Shown here: piece after piece, positions 43,630-54,234 of the stretch
Layout: every line of letters starts with the position of its first letter
Numbering within the stretch: position 1 is the stretch's first letter
Origin: Dendrolimus kikuchii
Taxonomy: Eukaryota > Arthropoda > Insecta > Lepidoptera > Lasiocampidae
DNA: 64,000 bases
NCBI GenBank assembly: GCA_019925095.2
Contig: CM034392.1
Coordinates: 9,663,887-9,727,886, forward strand
Reading direction: 5' to 3'
Notes under the pieces: model-generated
Databases searched by the model: none
The model's input: only the letters and a program-made list of their open reading frames with translations
Told to the model about the DNA's origin: nothing
Made by a program: the position numbers and the translations under genes

Positions 43630-44815
43630 GCTAGAACTTGGAAATAAATACATTAGGAGATGAATTGTTACAACTTCAACTTTAATTAGAGGTATATATT
43701 AAACTTCTGGTAAATGCGACTGAGGTTAGTTTTGATAATTTTATTAATTAACACGAGCTACTGTTGATTGCAACAAATCATCACAGCACTGTATTTACAA
43801 TGCAAATTTATTCTAGTTCCCGGATTAACGGTTCATCATTGAGCTACTTGTGGTAATTATGTGAGCGCAGGACGTAAATATCCTGCTGTTATTCTATTTT
43901 GTGTACCAGTAGTGCAAAATTAATAGATCAACAGTATAAATGTAGCTTTATTTTAATATAATATCGAATAAATCCATATACTAATATATAAAAGCGAAAG
44001 AAAATTAGTTTTTTACATTTTAACATCTAAAAGGTTGATCAGATATTAATGGCAAGGAACTAGATGGTATCCTGAAGAAAGACGTAGGCTACCGTTTGTC
44101 TCAAAAAACAATATTGAAGGAGTGAGATTATTGTATGATTGTGCATTGGAGCTTTTTAATCTTATCCCGACATGGTGGACATACCACCTATACGAACAAG
44201 GCGCTCCACATGCACCTTCGTTATGGGCACCGCAAAGGGGTAGAACTCACTGCCGGATAATGATCCAAAGCGAACCTACTGTAATAAAGAAAAAGTACGT
44301 GGTTGTTCGTATGATTTAAATTAGGACGAAAATTCATTTTTGGAGCATTCCGACTAGGAAATAATTTTATTGTCAACTATGCACCTTCTCTCCGAATGAA
44401 TGCACAAATTATTAACATGTTCTAAACCTTAATACTTGACCATTGAGACAAATATAACTAGTGGACTACACGAAAATCGTCTACTTGAAAATGGACCGAA
44501 TTTGCAGACCCTTAAATTTTTTGCAGTGTTAAGAATGAGGCCGATTGCGACCGTACAAATTTCTAGAGAGGCCCTCTTGACGACGGAGCGAGTGTCCCAG
44601 TTCTCAAGTCTTGTCGATGGTTATTCATGATTTTTACTGTGCAAATTTTGGAAGTTCACTAGAATTTGTTGTTAAAATGATATTCTGTGGATTTTTAATA
44701 TTTGACAGGAACATGAAAAGTAAGGTTTTGCTGTGTTGTATTATCACAAAAATTGATTTAATTTTTATTAGAATTTTTACCCTAACCCTAATATTAGGCC
44801 TTATATGTACTATAA
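43630..44815. other. No gene recognised
   Basis: A decayed element piece lies at 43975-44100 (actaatatataaaagcgaaa, aaggttgatcaga). The string accctaaccctaa at 44780 is too short to be telomeric. Frames at 44122-44319 and 44611-44907 lack domains. Confidence 0.4.
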
Positions 44816-44820
44816 GGCTA

Positions 44821-45093
44821 GGCCACAGTTCGATCAGCCGTACTGAGAGCAGTATGCGGTTCGACATGCGGTTAGCCGTATTGTGGCAAGCGGAATCGCA
44901 ACCGTAATACATAATTGAATACCAGCGGGACGTTAAACCGCATAGTGCATATGAACCATCTGGATGATCAAAAATCGACAACTTCGAGTTACCAGATCAG
45001 TTAAGCGGCAGCCTCCGTATAGTACGCACAGAAATCAATTTTACATACATTTTCATACCTGCAGCCAGCTAGATGAGTGATCGAACGGTGGCC
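44821..45093. mobile_element. MITE with GGCCAC.GTTCGATCA termini
   Basis: The left end ggccacagttcgatca and the right end tgatcgaacggtggcc are inverted repeats with one mismatch. Inside and just beyond, variants of agccgcatagtg recur in both orientations (44855, 44870, 44938, 45094), as in elements with subterminal transposase sites. No clear TSD. Confidence 0.6.
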
Positions 45094-45099
45094 AGCCGC

Positions 45100-45990
45100 A
45101 TAGTGTGTATGAGCATTTAACTTTATTAGCGAGTACGCTATACACTGCGTAGCAACAGTCATTCAACTCAATTGTCACGTTAAGCATTTGCTGATATATG
45201 GTGTTTGCCAAACTTTTTGAAAAATTTAGGACAATATAATAGGTAGGTATTGTTCCTAATAAGCTTAATAAATAATTGTGAAATGGTTTGTAGTTGAAGA
45301 ATCTGACATCTTTGTGCTGTGTTGTAAAATTTCTTGGACAGCACTTGTTAGTTTTTGAGATTGCACAGACTACACAATATTCTTTCTAAATCTCATCCTA
45401 TCTCTCGACCTCTCCTGATCTAGTAGTTTCAGAGGAAAATGATTGTGATGTAGTTCGAAGACACGGGCAGGCAGAGGGACGGACTGACAATATCATAAGT
45501 CCGTTTTTACTATCATGTATATAGAACCGTAAAAACAGAAACCATTAAAACATATAAGAAAATCGAAGCTTAAATAAATGTACAAACATTTCCCTAACGA
45601 ACATTGGTTTGAACGTTCAAAATGGTCAAATGACTAAAAGCTTTACCTGAAAACATTTGTGATTAAAAGTGTCTACAGCTCTACAGCAAGTATGTGAGGG
45701 AAAGGATTTTTCACGTCATGTCATAATGTGGACAATTATGTCAGTGCTCCATTCGTTTCCCCGTTTGTATAACTGCATTGTGTTTTGGAGAGAAGTTTCA
45801 CCACTATGTTTTTGCGACCAAAATGTTTAAGCTTACGGAAATGTTATACAATTAAAATGTTTATTGTACATTTTATGCAGATGCGTGTAGAATGACAGTA
45901 CTAATGTTTTGGTAAGTTTTAGTGTAGTGCCAATTTTATTAGAGCACTAAAATATAGGTGTGTATGTTGTAACCAAACATCGAAGCTCTG
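45100..45990. other. AT-rich DNA
   Basis: No repeat or exon recognised. Confidence 0.4.
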
Positions 45991-45994
45991 CGGC

Positions 45995-46110
45995 TCCTAG
46001 GTTTGATTAGTCAAACCTCAGGTCTGACATAAAGTTTAGTCAAAGTCTAAATAAATGACGTTTTTTGCCTTGAGTAACGAATTTTTGTCTAACCTAGGAG
46101 ATACTAATTT
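45995..46110. repeat. Repeat with AGGTTTGA/TCAAACCT inverted motifs, copy 1
   Basis: aggtttga-ttag-tcaaacct (about 46007-46026) is a small palindrome; ctaggtttga and tctaacctaggag recur. Related to 47885-48065. Confidence 0.45.
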
Positions 46111-46465
46111 ATACAATCAAATGCCAAAACTCAATGTCATGGCAGCGGAGTTTAATTAATCAGACCTCTTTTAGATATTGGAATGTGTTAGTTTGTAAGA
46201 TTAGGTATAATAAAAATGAAATTAATTTTAATATTTATTCTTTCAATATTGTAATAATCAATTGACAAATCCGAAAATATAATTATAGTATTTAAGCCTT
46301 TTATTCGTATTTATTGGTAATAAAACACACACAAGTACTTTCCGTGATCAGACTGATTTTATTACTGAACTACCTACATATATGCATTATTATTTTCTCA
46401 CATAATACATTCATACATTACAGTAATTTATTTGATTTTTTTTATTCTTATCTTGAATTACGATT

Positions 46466-47273
46466 TTAGTCTTTATTTTGACAAGGTGATATGTTATAGC
46501 ATATTGAATTGCACAATACGTTTGATGTTTTACATTTACATAATTTCGAAGAGCATTTTTTATTACAGTGACATTTTATAAACCTTGGCCACCAAACTTA
46601 GAATCTTTTGAACTGATTTCTCTTAGAGACTTCTGAATTTTGGGCACATCTTCGAAATTAAGAAAATTGTCTTTGTATTCTTGTATCTGTTTCCTAGAAA
46701 AAAGTGTGTTTATTATTCTCTGTTTCGTCTCTACTCTGTATAAACCATCAACTATCTTATCTTGTATGATGCCCAAAACAATTCGAGCATCTCCTTTGGC
46801 TCTACTGAAGCTGGGAATATGTTACAGGTTTTCCAATCGCGATTGGGTGAAATTTTCGTTCAGTTAATTGTTTCATAAAATTAGCCTGAGCTTGAAGACC
46901 TTCAGTAGCCTTTTATTTATATTTATATTTTCTGTCTGTGTACAACGCATGCATAACTTTACTTCTTTACTTTACTTTACGAACTTTACTTCATCGTCTG
47001 TGCTAAGTGTGCTGTCAGCGAACACAACATGCACGATCTGTCTACAAATGAACCACGTATGTGCGTCTGAACGCTTTTTGGCAAATAAAACGCATTTGAA
47101 GAAGAAGTCTCAACCGTTGAAGAATTTTCTTCTTCTTTTTCTGACAACGGTCCAGGGACTTTGTCAATGTGGTGATCCTTAGCTTTTTCTCCGGTTGAAG
47201 TAACTTCTTTCTCTGTTGACGGCGACAGTCTAGGTGATTCCATTTCATTTATTAGGGCTAAAATAAAATTCAT
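46466..47273 (-). pseudogene. KRBA2/SCAND3-like integrase-type transposase, C-terminal half
   Basis: Starting upstream on the minus strand, a Ser/Glu-rich linker is followed by a poorly kept C..C..VH-like zinc-finger region. Then come KATEGLQAQANFMKQLTERK, FHPIAIGKPV and, after a frame change, AKGDARIVLGIIQDKIVDGL, YRVETKQRIINTLFSRKQIQ, NFEDVPKIQKSLREISSKDS, KFGGQGLYKCHCNKKC, KLCKCKTSNVLCNSICY and a stop at 46466. GDARN..G.V..GLY..GT...I...F.R.Q, then SLRE...GGQG..KC.C...C....CKC......C...C, is the C-terminal half of the integrase-type DDE proteins annotated as KRBA2- or SCAND3-like. The DDE core itself is missing. Frameshifts and stops make it dead. Confidence 0.7.
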
Positions 47274-47630
47274 ATAGGTACTTAGTTAAACAAGAATAAT
47301 ATGTAATTAACAATTACAAGTTAAAGTAAGTGCATGAATTTAGTAGTACTTATAAGTACTACTAAATCCATGTTTATATAAACACTTTATTTTAATTAAG
47401 TTTATTAAGGGTTTTCGGTAAAGCAAGGGAAAAGCACGTACACAGTCCACTACGTATAGTTAAATAATGGCTTAATCAATGTATTTTCGTCTCCAAAGTA
47501 CACAACGTCGTAATGTTTGAGACGGCGATACTGTAAAGACGATTTCTTTATAGCTACTTTAGCAGATTCTACTTCATAGATAATCTTTTCATATGTCTAT
47601 TTATTCCTGATCTGAAATAAACACTTATAG

Positions 47631-47764
47631 TTTAAGAGCCAGTGACCGGCTACCTGTATGTATTTGACCAGACCTGAGTTTTTGTACATTGAAGCCCCTA
47701 TGGTGGACGCGACGAGCGCTCAGGCAAGATAGGTATCGATTTTTGACGTTCACTGGCTCTTAAA
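47631..47764. mobile_element. 134-bp MITE, TTTAAGAGCCAGTG termini
   Basis: tttaagagccagtga at the left and tcactggctcttaaa at the right are perfect inverted repeats. The ends can be read as TTAA/GAGCCAGTG...CACTGGCTC/TTAA, which would fit the TTAA target of piggyBac-type transposons. The inside contains gtggacgcgacgagcgctca. Confidence 0.75.
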
Positions 47765-47884
47765 CGATTTATTCAAAAAAGTAATTTTCTTTATAAACTT
47801 CGCTTTTACAGCTTCTTTATCCACATTTTCAGTCACAACACTGTTTGGTTGTGTAAACCTGTTTAAACATGTAACAATTGTAGT

Positions 47885-48065
47885 ACGACGTTAGTCGCTT
47901 CTAGGATCGACTAGGCAAAGCCCGAAACAGATTATTTTACGTTCGACGTTTGACTAAAAAGTTAGTTACTTCTAGGTTTGACAAAAGTACTTTATTCAAT
48001 GGCAGATATTAGAATTATTTCGGGTTTTGTCGAAAGACCTTGGTCAAACCTAGGATGAACTAGTC
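47885..48065. repeat. Repeat with CTAGGTTTGAC/GTCAAACCTAG motifs, copy 2
   Basis: ttctaggtttgacaaaagta (about 47970) and ttggtcaaacctagga (about 48040) are inverted about 70 bp apart; a further gttcgacgtttgactaaa occurs to the left. Shares ggtttgac..gtcaaacct architecture with 45995-46110. Probably a decayed MITE. Confidence 0.5.
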
Positions 48066-48247
48066 ATTCCGGGAAGAGACTGCATATCGACCTTTGTCTA
48101 TAACATGTACGTGAGCTGTATAGATTTTATGGCAGGAAATAAAAGTCTGCTGTACTGTTTTCAAAAAACGTATAAATATTGACAAAATGTAGAATATTAA
48201 TTATTTCAGTCAGTAATCAATTTCTGTTTGAATGCAATTTTATTTAG

Positions 48248-48384
48248 ATTTAACGGTTTTAAGCACGGCATTTTATTTGGAAATTTCCAGCCACTTTTCA
48301 GTAGCCGTGAACATGGAAGGCAATCTTTGTCGAAACGTCGAAATAAAAATTAAATAAAATGCTGCGCTTAAAACCGTTAAAATC
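48248..48384. mobile_element. 137-bp MITE with ~30-bp terminal inverted repeats
   Basis: Left atttaacggttttaagcacg, gcattttattt; right aaataaaatgctgcgcttaa, aaccgttaaaat. Only three mismatches across the arms. The centre holds cagtagccgtgaacatggaa and cgaaacgtcgaaataaa, shared with 13738-13850. Confidence 0.75.
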
Positions 48385-48389
48385 CAACC

Positions 48390-49685
48390 ACGTTCTTAAA
48401 TTTTTACCTGCATATTATTAGTATGAATTTTCGCTAAATGGTAGTCCCTCAGTCACTAAGGTAATCTTGATTTAAGATAAACTGCTGAAAATGTTTTCTT
48501 CTGAAATAGGTATGTGGTCCAGCCAAGTGGGATACAATATGACTTAGTGTTATTATATGTGATACATAAGTATACACAACTACGTAAGTAATTAATAGAA
48601 CTTGTTGATACTTTCCACAACTACTTTGAGTTGCAGAGCTTGTTATAAAATTTTATGGAAACTTCATTACTTCATCGAGGACTCTTCCCTTTAAAAGTAA
48701 TGTAAATTACATAAAAACAGTATTATTGTTTTTTTCTGAATAGCAAAATTCCAGGTTTGTTTATGATCTCGGTGGATAATTTATGATGAAAAATCTTAAT
48801 GTTATTAGATTTTTCATATTGACCTTAAAATAAAAAATGTAATAAAACAAGCACTTCACACATTTAAAACATAGTTTTAATTAAAGGCAACAGTCTTGGC
48901 AAATGTAAAATACTGTAGTGTTTGTTCGTCTGCAATAATATCATGACCGCTCTGAGTCACAAAACAGGGTAATAAATAGATGGTTTTCTTACAAAATCCG
49001 TATTTAAAAAGAAACCAAAAGGCTTTTTTCATTTTAATACGAAGCTGAGAAACTTGCAGACGGCCCAGCTCATGGAAAGTAGTTACGTCTGGTTTACAAT
49101 ACAGAAGCGAAACCAACGCGTTGCAAACCTTTGGAATAGAATAAAGAGTTTGGGATAGGGGGATGAGAAAGTTTGGTGCAAACAGAATGTATTCTGTTCT
49201 GTGAATCCGGAATTTGGAAAAGGACAAATGCACAACAATTTACCTTGTTAGCTGTGCTGCGAGAAACCTTCGATTGTGGATTCTAAGTCAAAGTCACTGA
49301 CACGATTTCTTGATTGGCTAGGGGATTAGCTAGTTGTAGATTTTGGAAAACACTTGTAAAAATGGACGAAAAAACAGGAAGGTCGATGCGGCGCGTGCGG
49401 TGTAGCGAGTTGTACTGACAGTGCTCAAGAGGGCAGCATAGATGTAGATAGCACACACGGGGTGGCTTATTCAAATAATGAAGTTAAGAAGTACCCGTGA
49501 AAATTGATTTTTAATTATCTGTATTACTCATTTATATTGTCCTTAATAATAACGACTCATAAACGACTCACAGTTGAGCTCGGGCCTTTCTGTTTTAAGG
49601 GAAACAACAATGAAATTAAATATATACAACGCAACTTAGATATGTCTATTTTTTAACTGTGGTAATTTGATATAGTTTAAATATA
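48390..49685. other. No gene; a short family S scrap at 49050-49090
   Basis: cagacggcccagctcatgga at 49058 is an S 3'-end fragment. The 118-codon minus frame 48877-49233 spans this scrap and has no domain, so it is not called as a gene. Confidence 0.4.
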
Positions 49686-49689
49686 CATT

Positions 49690-49920
49690 ATATATTGTTG
49701 CGTGTATGTGTGAGTGCAGAAACGTTTTCATTTGAGCATTTTATTGGGTTTGTTGTATTTGATTTACGTGTGGCCGTTCCGGCCGTTTTTAACCTTTCCG
49801 AGAGCCGCATCATAAACGGTTTAGTGCCGTTTATGGAGCTCAAATTACGAAGAATGGAAGTACAAGCCCTCCCTCATTGTCTGCCCTTTATGAAGGGTTC
49901 GTAGTGTATAAAGAAATACA
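49690..49920. other. GC-richer non-repeat block with a perfect 9-bp hairpin
   Basis: cataaacgg-tttagtg-ccgtttatg (49811-49835) forms a stem. The block lies in a 69-codon plus frame with no domain and matches no repeat here. A conserved non-coding element is possible. Confidence 0.35.
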
Positions 49921-50162
49921 CCGAAACGGCCCGTAATTCAAATAACATTTCTGTGACCTATAAAAAAGTTGGCGAGTGGCAAAATTGTTTTTGCACGACA
50001 TATATAAATATAGCGCGAGTACAATGGTGGACGCAAATGGATTTTGTCATGTAAGTAAGTTTCCTATCTTTTGTCGGGCGAAGGGTAAACGCCTGCTTTT
50101 TCCAAAGCTTCGTGTACAGGCTTAAGAGAGGTCACAATAGATTTGTATCTAACAGTCACTGT

Positions 50163-50742
50163 TAGGCGAAGGCTACACGTTCAGTTTATAATGTGGTTCA
50201 TCGGTATTTACCAAATATTGTAGTATTTACTGATCGTGTATTCATGGATATCAATCAGTACTTACCATGGATTTCTAGCTTTCCGAATTCCTGAATGACA
50301 CTTTGTGTTAAATACTGACATCTGTTAGTACACTACATTAGGCGATCAGTAAATACCACGGTATTGTATTAGAGGTTAGTACGCATCGCGACAGGACAAT
50401 GGAGGATGACATGTTTTCTGAAATTACGAAACGCACGCCGTTGGAGTCGGTGCCGAGCTCATCCCAGCGAGAAATCAGATTATTTTAAAAGAATTAATTT
50501 TAAATTTGGAAGCACTCACTGCCTGAGATGTGGGATTCTTCGTCTAAACAGAGGAGAAGCTTTAGTTTTTGCCGTAACAATTTTATGTCTGAACTGTACG
50601 AAATATATTACAATACTGACCTGATAAATACTGAATGTCTAGCCTATAGTCTAGCCTCTTTATTCCGTCGACGATATGTGATCCACCAGTATTTATTACA
50701 CTGATGAACCACATTATAAACTGAACGTCTAGCTTTGGCTTT
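50163..50742. mobile_element. ~580-bp long-TIR DNA transposon with internal small ORF
   Basis: The core 26-bp arm 50177-50202 (acgttcagtttataatgtgg, ttcatc) is exactly complementary to 50703-50728. The inverted repeat extends degenerately to about 50 bp each side (ggcgaaggctac / gtctagctttggc). A second, internal pair is gtatttactgatcg (about 50222) and cgatcagtaaatac (about 50343). The architecture is that of a cut-and-paste transposon. TSD and superfamily could not be assigned. It carries the ORF 50399-50488. Confidence 0.75.
50399..50488 (+). CDS. 29-codon ORF inside the long-TIR element
   Basis: ATG in the context ggacaATGG opens MEDDMFSEITKRTPLESVPS, SSQREIRLF and a TAA. The composition (acidic start, Ser/Thr-rich, no low complexity) and raised GC content at this spot look coding. 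It may be the surviving first exon of the element's transposase or a captured host exon. I do not recognise the peptide. Confidence 0.3.
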   Translation: MEDDMFSEITKRTPLESVPSSSQREIRLF

Positions 50743-50808
50743 ATACTTTTACATTATATTAGGTACTTTCATAAAATCTTGTTTTGTTTATATGTATAAA
50801 GCTTAGCG

Positions 50809-51063
50809 TCCCTGCTCCATCTGGGATATTCTTAGTGAGTGCGTCACGCAAATGTAGCTAAGAGTATAATGCGTTGGGATGCGACATTTTTATTACTTAT
50901 TTGTCAATGACGATAAACATTAACTTATAACGAACATATGTATAATGTATACACTAATGTAGCTAATCACTAACGGTGTTATTTTTGACGCTATAAACGA
51001 GACGCATTTAGCCATAGTCACAGGCCACAGTAAAATTATCCCAGATAACATTATCACATAGGC
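50809..51063. mobile_element. Family X MITE, copy 1
   Basis: The left end gtccctgctccatctgggat is mirrored at the right by atcccagataacattatcac. Inside, aatgtagctaatcactaacg matches the 59.2-kb copy (gatgtagttaatctttaacg). Other ends of the family: 39240, 40495 and 63410. Confidence 0.55.
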
Positions 51064-51339
51064 CAAACTAATCCGTGGCAGGAAAAAAATTGATTGAAAA
51101 CGGTGATGGTGGTACACATAATTATTGTACTTTATCAACGTTAGGTGATACGCGTATTAAGTCAAAACGATTGCTTAAGTGATGCATGATATCTAGCTAG
51201 GATTCCAAACCATGTCATTGTGACTGTAAGTGTATGAGCCATTAAGTTATCATAACTTGTATGCTTAAACTTAAAAAATGTATAAGATTGTGTTAAATGG
51301 TGACAGTATCTCTAGTTGTTTTGTAAGATTCTTTTTATT

Positions 51340-51650
51340 TTTTTCATTGCTTGACTTCTGCAGACATGCAAATGGCACACCTGATGGGAACCGGTTACCA
51401 TCGCCTATGGATATTTGTAAAGATGTTGCTAATTTGCTGCCGCTCTCTAAATGGAGACTAAAACCTTGCCATTAATGCCAGAACACAACTCGAGATTGTT
51501 ATGGCGGTATACTCGAGGCCAGGGGTGATAGCCATCGAGACGGGCAAATACCCTGGCACCTGCCTGTAGGTTGTTTTGTCGCCTCTTTCAACAGGCTGCT
51601 CGGCCGCAAGAAATTGTATACTTTCTCCGTTCCCTGCACCGTTCATATGA
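51340..51650 (-). repeat. Family S repeat, near full length
   Basis: cttctgcagacatgcaaatg, ggttaccatcgcctatgg, aactcgagattgttatggcg, ggttgttttgtcgcctcttt, then gcaagaaattgtatactttc, ending ccctgcacc. It ends about 45 bp before the candidate acceptor at 51694. Confidence 0.7.
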
Positions 51651-51695
51651 ATATTGAGAATTACAAATTTCTTTATTTTATCAATTGTGATGCAG

Positions 51696-51835
51696 CAAAA
51701 CAAGAAGATTTAATCAAAATTGCCGATAAAAACGGTCAACTCTTATACACAAAGATATCATTAGCCAAAGTGGAGATGTCCCAAATTGAGGGGCACTTGA
51801 ATGCGTTAATAAAAATCGTGGGGCGTCGAAATTAA
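51696..51835 (+). CDS. Candidate last coding exon of the same unidentified gene
   Basis: After a T-rich tract and gatgcAG the sequence is open for 46 codons and ends in TAA: AKQEDLIKIADKNGQLLYTK, ISLAKVEMSQIEGHLNALIK, IVGRRN. The first two bases complete a codon begun upstream, which is the phase left by the donor at 20966 (the GCA would encode Ala). The content is amphipathic and not repetitive, and no known transposon protein comes to mind. AATAAA-type signals follow at 52568 and 52629. Linking it to the 20.8-kb exon rests on phase alone, a one-in-three coincidence. Confidence 0.35.
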
Positions 51836-51839
51836 GGCT

Positions 51840-53095
51840 CCTATACGAAGCATTGTCATTAGGGTCGGAATAGGGTTGTATCCTGGTGGTCGTAATAAGT
51901 CATGTCTGCCGCAGGACCCCCCTCTCGCCTCTTGCGCCTCACTCCTCGCAAGCCCGCACCATTTCTCGCCCTACCCTGAAGATTATCTAGTAAGTATGAT
52001 CAATAGTCAATTTAACGGGCAAGTAGCTAAAACTGATCAAATTAATCAGTGACCGGGCAAGACTTTTTGTCCATTGTTCATTAAGTAACTACGACTGTTA
52101 CAATTATTTAGTCCTTCGTGAATTGGAAATTGTTTTTATTACGCTTTTATTAGAAGCTATGTTGCTATCTTGGCTAAAACGGAACCCTCGGTCTGTCTGT
52201 CTGCTTGTATGGCCTCTCCATTTTTTTTTCAGAAATGACTGGGTTATATCGTTTTAAATTGATAAGAACATGTATTTTTTATATGGGAGTATATAATGAT
52301 GCAGTGAATCTCCGAAAAAAAATAACTTAGTGGAGGCCTTCATATAATATGTAACTGATGGACGATTTTTATTGTCATTTCTATCAGTCTACATAGGAGT
52401 TAGTCAGATTTTTAAAAATCATGACGTGATTATTTTTTTACGTCACTAGGCTTGGAGATATTAGATTCCAAAGTCCTTGAAACTGGACCCCCTTTCCACA
52501 AAATTTTGAATAGGCAAGTGAAAAATTCTGTCAAGACAAGACGAGATGATGAGTTTTTAAAATAATTTCAATAAAAATTAGTTTGAACTGGTCTCTTTGG
52601 AAACTATTTATTGTAACCTGTAGATGTGATATAAATAAAACATTTGTAATGTGTCTCTGTTGCGCATTACGGACAATTTACTGAACGGATTTTAGTGATA
52701 AGTAACATTCCAGGTCAAAACACTGGTTATCCGAAACAACGTATGGATTTACTGGGATAATTGATATAAATGGAAACAAAGTCACAGCCCTGAATAGTTA
52801 TTATTAAGATAATAATATTTATAGTTTTCCTATTAATACATTATATTGTAAAATTTACTGAAAATGGCATTTCAAATAACGGCAAGCACGCACCACTTAG
52901 CAGATTTCTGACCTTTTGTGCATATTGTTAACAATTAGCACATGCGAACGGTGAGAGAAAACATTGTGAATAAACTTGTATTGAGATAATCGATGTTTGA
53001 GACACGCGAGTTTTCCTAGGAGAAGTATGTTTTTAACTTCTATACTATACTATCCGTTCTCTTACGGTACGGATATACAGTCCGTTCCCTTTTCT
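51840..53095. other. Possible 3' UTR or intergenic DNA
   Basis: aagtcatgtctgccgcagga at 51898 resembles the GHVCRRT block of RTE tails (compare 13450) and may be a tiny LINE scrap. The rest is AT-rich with no gene. Confidence 0.35.
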
Positions 53096-53099
53096 CCTA

Positions 53100-53155
53100 A
53101 TAATAGGGAGACCCACGTCTAGCAGTGGAACGTATGTGGGCTGCAGGACCTCCAA
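53100..53155 (+). repeat. LINE 3'-tail fragment (gggagacccacg type)
   Basis: agggagacccacgtctagca and gtggaacgtatgtgggctgc form the familiar lepidopteran RTE 3' end (gggagacccgtgcccagcag...gggctgcag). Confidence 0.6.
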
Positions 53156-53594
53156 ACTGGAGAAATTCTTCTCCAAGTTTTTTTGTATTGTGTTATGTAT
53201 TATATTATGTATACCAATATTATTTATACAAGATAATAGATAGATATACGTGTAAAATATGTAAATAACAAATCGGTATCTAAATAAATACCTCGCAGAC
53301 ACAAATCCTAAGTGTAAGCTCGCAGCACTTTGCTGGGTTCCCGGTATCAGTTCGGTCCATAAACTACGAGGCTCACGGTGCCTCCACTTCCGCTCTCCCG
53401 CCCGAGAGCATAAGCTGTGTCATTTTTTAAAATGCGTGCCTTGGACGTAGTAGTTCCATGTGATACCGACGCTTTGAACTTATACATTCCTTGTTATACA
53501 TTATCGCTTTTGTTGTTATTACATATGTTTCTTTTCGTGTTTAGCCACACTAGGGTAATTTTGAAGTTTGTGTAATGTCACGATAAAAAAAAAT

Positions 53595-53690
53595 ATGTTG
53601 CCGGTAATGTTGCGGCAATAATCCTGGTGTTGCGAACGTTCATAGGTAACGGCAAATACTTTCCATTAGATAGCTTTACATCAGAGAACA
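53595..53690 (+). repeat. Family S fragment
   Basis: tgttgccggtaatgttgcgg, ggtgttgcgaacgttcatag, gtaacggcaaatactttcca follow the S 3' half with many changes. Confidence 0.5.
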
Positions 53691-53762
53691 AACAAGTATT
53701 TTGTCTATTTTTAGGTTCTGATGTGACTGGCACAAGAGCCATGAAAATCGGTTCAATGATAT

Positions 53763-54228
53763 TGTTACGAGTTGCAGGACTCGAATTAAAATGCCCTTAG
53801 AATTACTATAGAATTTATTAGAACTATACAAACACGTATAACACAGGTATAAATATAACTGAACACAACCAGTGCAAACGTAATGCACGATTCAATAACA
53901 CGCGCAAAGTCCGTCACTAAATAAATTACCGAATGTACACAAGTCTTGCCTCGCGGCTGGTTATCGCTCGACTGCCTCATCCCTCCCTTGGGGCATTGCT
54001 TTATACTGTACAAATACAATATGTCTGCTCGACCGCGTGACTGCATTTCCTAGAATCACACCTGGCTAATGACTACCATAAAAAAATACAATACACAATG
54101 GGCTGTTTTTCTAATCACAAATTATAAACACAAAGTAAATAAAAGAAGTCCAAATGCCGCAAAGGTAATAAAACGTCTACAGGTATGTAAATGAAGATTT
54201 GTCTTTTGTTGGCGCTCAGGTCGTAACA
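53763..54228 (-). mobile_element. Solo LTR, 466 bp, ATAT target duplication
   Basis: Begins TGTTACGAG, ends TCGTAACA and is flanked by ATAT at 53759-53762 and 54229-54232. TG...CA ends and a 4-bp TSD fit Ty3/gypsy-type LTRs, several of which prefer ATAT targets. On the minus strand a TATA-like tataaagc (about 54000) precedes the polyadenylation motif aataaattc (about 53815). No internal gag-pol lies on either side, so the LTR is solo. Copies: 58242-58726 and, diverged, 9565-10093. Confidence 0.8.
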
Positions 54229-54234
54229 ATATCT

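Noticed and set aside
44778..44800. accctaaccctaat as telomeric repeat
   Set aside because: Only two units and not the insect TTAGG pattern.
48877..49233. 118-codon minus ORF as a gene
   Set aside because: Contains a family S fragment and no recognisable domain.
50022..50049. ATGGTGGACGCAAATGGATT followed by GTAAGTAAG, with an upstream TATATAAATA, as a first exon
   Set aside because: Only nine codons and no downstream partner; too little to call.
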